Shown here: one piece after another, positions 62,581-64,000 of the stretch
How the letters are laid out: the number at the start of each line of letters is the position of its first letter
How positions within the stretch are numbered: position 1 is the first letter of the stretch
Assembly: GCF_022271405.1 (NCBI RefSeq)
Contig: NZ_JAJNAL010000001.1
Span: 1-64,000 of the forward strand
Reading direction: 5' to 3'
DNA: 64,000 nucleotides
DNA from: Rhodopseudomonas infernalis
Lineage (GTDB): Bacteria > Pseudomonadota > Alphaproteobacteria > Rhizobiales > Xanthobacteraceae
Position numbers and translations under genes: made by a program
The notes under the pieces: generated by a model
The model's input: the letters and a program-made list of their open reading frames with translations, nothing else
Databases searched by the model: none
What the model was told of the DNA's origin: nothing

Positions 62581-64000
62581 ATGAGTGAAAATACGACACC
62601 GCAGAAGCCTGCAGACCGATTCATCTATCGCACCGAGACCGACCCGGCCGTTCTGCTGCAGTATCTCGCGGCTATTCGTGCGCTTGCCGATAGCGAGAGG
62701 GAGGCGCTTGGGTTCTTACCAGAGGCGGCTTATCGCGATTCCATCATGCAGAAGCGACTCCGGGCGATGTTGGCCCGCGAGAAGGGCACGTCCTATCTGG
62801 CCGGATTCATTTTGTTCAGCGGCGTCTTCCCTAATGCGCGTATACAAGCAGTAGCAGTCAGCCCCGAACACCGCCGCAGCGGCGTTGCATCGGCGCTCGT
62901 AAGCGGGCTTGTCTCGTACTTAGAAAGCCGCGGATACATCGCTGTAACGGCGGCGGTGGCATCAGACCTCGCGACCGCACAAGCCTTTTACGAGAACCAC
63001 GGCTTCATCGCCAGGCGTGTTCGCGACGGCGGCCAGGCACGGCAACGCCGAATTGTATTGCGCTCGCGGGAGCTGGATACAGCTAATTTCTTCACGTTGA
63101 TGGCGCCACCCACCGTGTCCGGGCAAGGCGTCGTAAATCTGGGTCTTCGCCCGCGCAGCGCTTTCGAGGCGCCTTTGTACCTCATCGATCTCAATGTCTT
63201 GTTCGACTTGGTAAAAGAGCGCGCGAGATCTGCAACAGCCAACCGAGTGTTCGGCGCTGGCCTTGCACATTTGGTTCGTCTAGCTGTCGCGCCCGAATTC
63301 ATCGTCGAACTCGAACGCACCTCGAAAGACCCTGCCAACGACACTCCTCTCAAACTAGCGCGGCAACTGCCGAAACTGCCGGCATTCCCTAGAGAAGATG
63401 TGGAGCCGCTGGCGGCGGCGATTCACAAAACTGTGTTTGTCGACACTAGTCACGCGCAAGTCGGTTCGCGCCAGGCGTTAAGCGACGCGCGGCACCTTGC
63501 TGAAGCGGCACTGATCCGAGCATCAGGCTATATCACCAGTGACAGTGCTCTCCTGAACGCACGCGACGATCTGCTGAAGCTGATCGGCGTGGACATTGCA
63601 AGCCTTGATGAATTCGTCGAGCTGTTACCCACGGAGGAGCTGAACCGCGAGAGTAGCCAACTCAAGGGAACGAAATGCGAGACAAAGACGGCGACGATCA
63701 GTGAAGCCAAAGGCTACCTTACCTCTCAAAATGTCAGCGAAGGCCTAATCGCTGAGTATCTGCCATCGGCGGCCGCGTTCCAGCGCGCAAGCACGCACGG
63801 AATTTCTGAGGATGGGGAACTCGTGGCGGTTGGGATTTGGAGAATGCCGACAAGGGTCGATGCACCCGCCCGCATGCTTGTACACGTCCGGCCCGATCAC
63901 GTGTCCTCCGAGACGTTTGCTGAGCATCTCCTCGACGAAGCCATCCGGGAAGCTTGTCATTCGGGGCCCGTCACCATCGAGCTCAGGTCCATTCCGGGAC
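62581..64000 (+). CDS. Partial gene: GNAT acetyltransferase - PIN nuclease - GNAT-like fusion (3' end cut off)
   Basis: One frame runs open from ATG at 62581 through the window edge: 473 codons, no stop. Residues 15-160 form a GNAT domain with acetyl-CoA loop VSPEHRRSGVASALVSGL (93-110) and FYENHGF at 136-142. Residues 198-350 form a PIN domain: Asp203 in LIDLNVLFD, Glu243 in VELERT, Asp302 in SDARHLAEA and Asp321 in TSDSALLNA. Residues 375-473 may be a second, degenerate GNAT half (ELVAVGIWRMP, RMLVHVRPDH, TFAEHLLDEAIREA). A weak AGG precedes the start. A/T-richer than the core genes. Function unknown; the PIN part suggests RNA cleavage. Confidence 0.72.
   Translation, partial: MSENTTPQKPADRFIYRTETDPAVLLQYLAAIRALADSEREALGFLPEAAYRDSIMQKRLRAMLAREKGTSYLAGFILFSGVFPNARIQAVAVSPEHRRSGVASALVSGLVSYLESRGYIAVTAAVASDLATAQAFYENHGFIARRVRDGGQARQRRIVLRSRELDTANFFTLMAPPTVSGQGVVNLGLRPRSAFEAPLYLIDLNVLFDLVKERARSATANRVFGAGLAHLVRLAVAPEFIVELERTSKDPANDTPLKLARQLPKLPAFPREDVEPLAAAIHKTVFVDTSHAQVGSRQALSDARHLAEAALIRASGYITSDSALLNARDDLLKLIGVDIASLDEFVELLPTEELNRESSQLKGTKCETKTATISEAKGYLTSQNVSEGLIAEYLPSAAAFQRASTHGISEDGELVAVGIWRMPTRVDAPARMLVHVRPDHVSSETFAEHLLDEAIREACHSGPVTIELRSIPG

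Overview
The window is high-GC alphaproteobacterial chromosome. Gene content and order (ilvC, ilvN, ilvB, miaA/serB, the acpXL-lpxXL cluster, cimA, class II DAHP synthase), CtrA-like and EcfG-like promoter motifs and several palindromic intergenic repeat families fit Rhodopseudomonas palustris or a close Bradyrhizobium relative. This assignment comes from recognition of families, not from a database search. No rRNA, tRNA, CRISPR array or insertion sequence was seen.

Layout. 1-7.96 kb: an orphan branched-chain-type ABC binding protein behind a FadR-type GntR regulator with a clear operator, then ilvC, a DMT exporter, a small host-attachment protein with an EcfG-type promoter, and ilvN-ilvB preceded by an unannotated attenuator (leader peptide with a DLLLVIV run, paired hairpins, U-tract terminator). 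8.1-9.2 kb: an A/T-richer DUF3800 insert. 9.2-15.8 kb: miaA and serB back to back with abutting starts, a HerA-like ATPase, an AhpD-like peroxidase, MgtC and a ParB-like protein. 15.9-21.2 kb: the six-gene cluster for the very-long-chain (C28-type) fatty acid of lipid A. One of its two ketosynthases has no cysteine and resembles a chain-length factor. A separate B12-type radical SAM gene follows.

23.4-34.7 kb: polyamine-type binding protein, aminotransferase, rhodanese, kup, motA/motB with a perfect CtrA box upstream, pssA, psd, an Atm1-type exporter and a LOG-family hydrolase. 34.7-43.2 kb: a decayed ThDP enzyme, cimA, a GNAT, an unlisted 43-residue membrane protein, cysS, two secreted proteins, an FAD oxidoreductase and a LuxR regulator. 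43.8-46.2 kb: a cupin, a VapBC pair with an operator, and a ClpP-fold protein of unknown role, in A/T-richer DNA. 46.4-62.3 kb: nadE, dgkA, class II DAHP synthase, an M50 protease, three Tad-type pseudopilin genes, gor, DUF2059, rpiA, gph, a lipoprotein, moaA and TRAP permeases DctQ/DctM without a binding protein. 62.6-64 kb: an unfinished gene fusing an acetyltransferase, a PIN nuclease and what may be a second acetyltransferase.

Most of the window is housekeeping chromosome with three small accessory patches (8.1-9.2, 44.3-46.2 and 62.4-64 kb). The strongest items for follow-up are the ilv attenuator, the cysteine-free ketosynthase partner, the radical SAM enzyme beside the lipid A cluster, the GNAT-PIN fusion and the ClpP-like protein.
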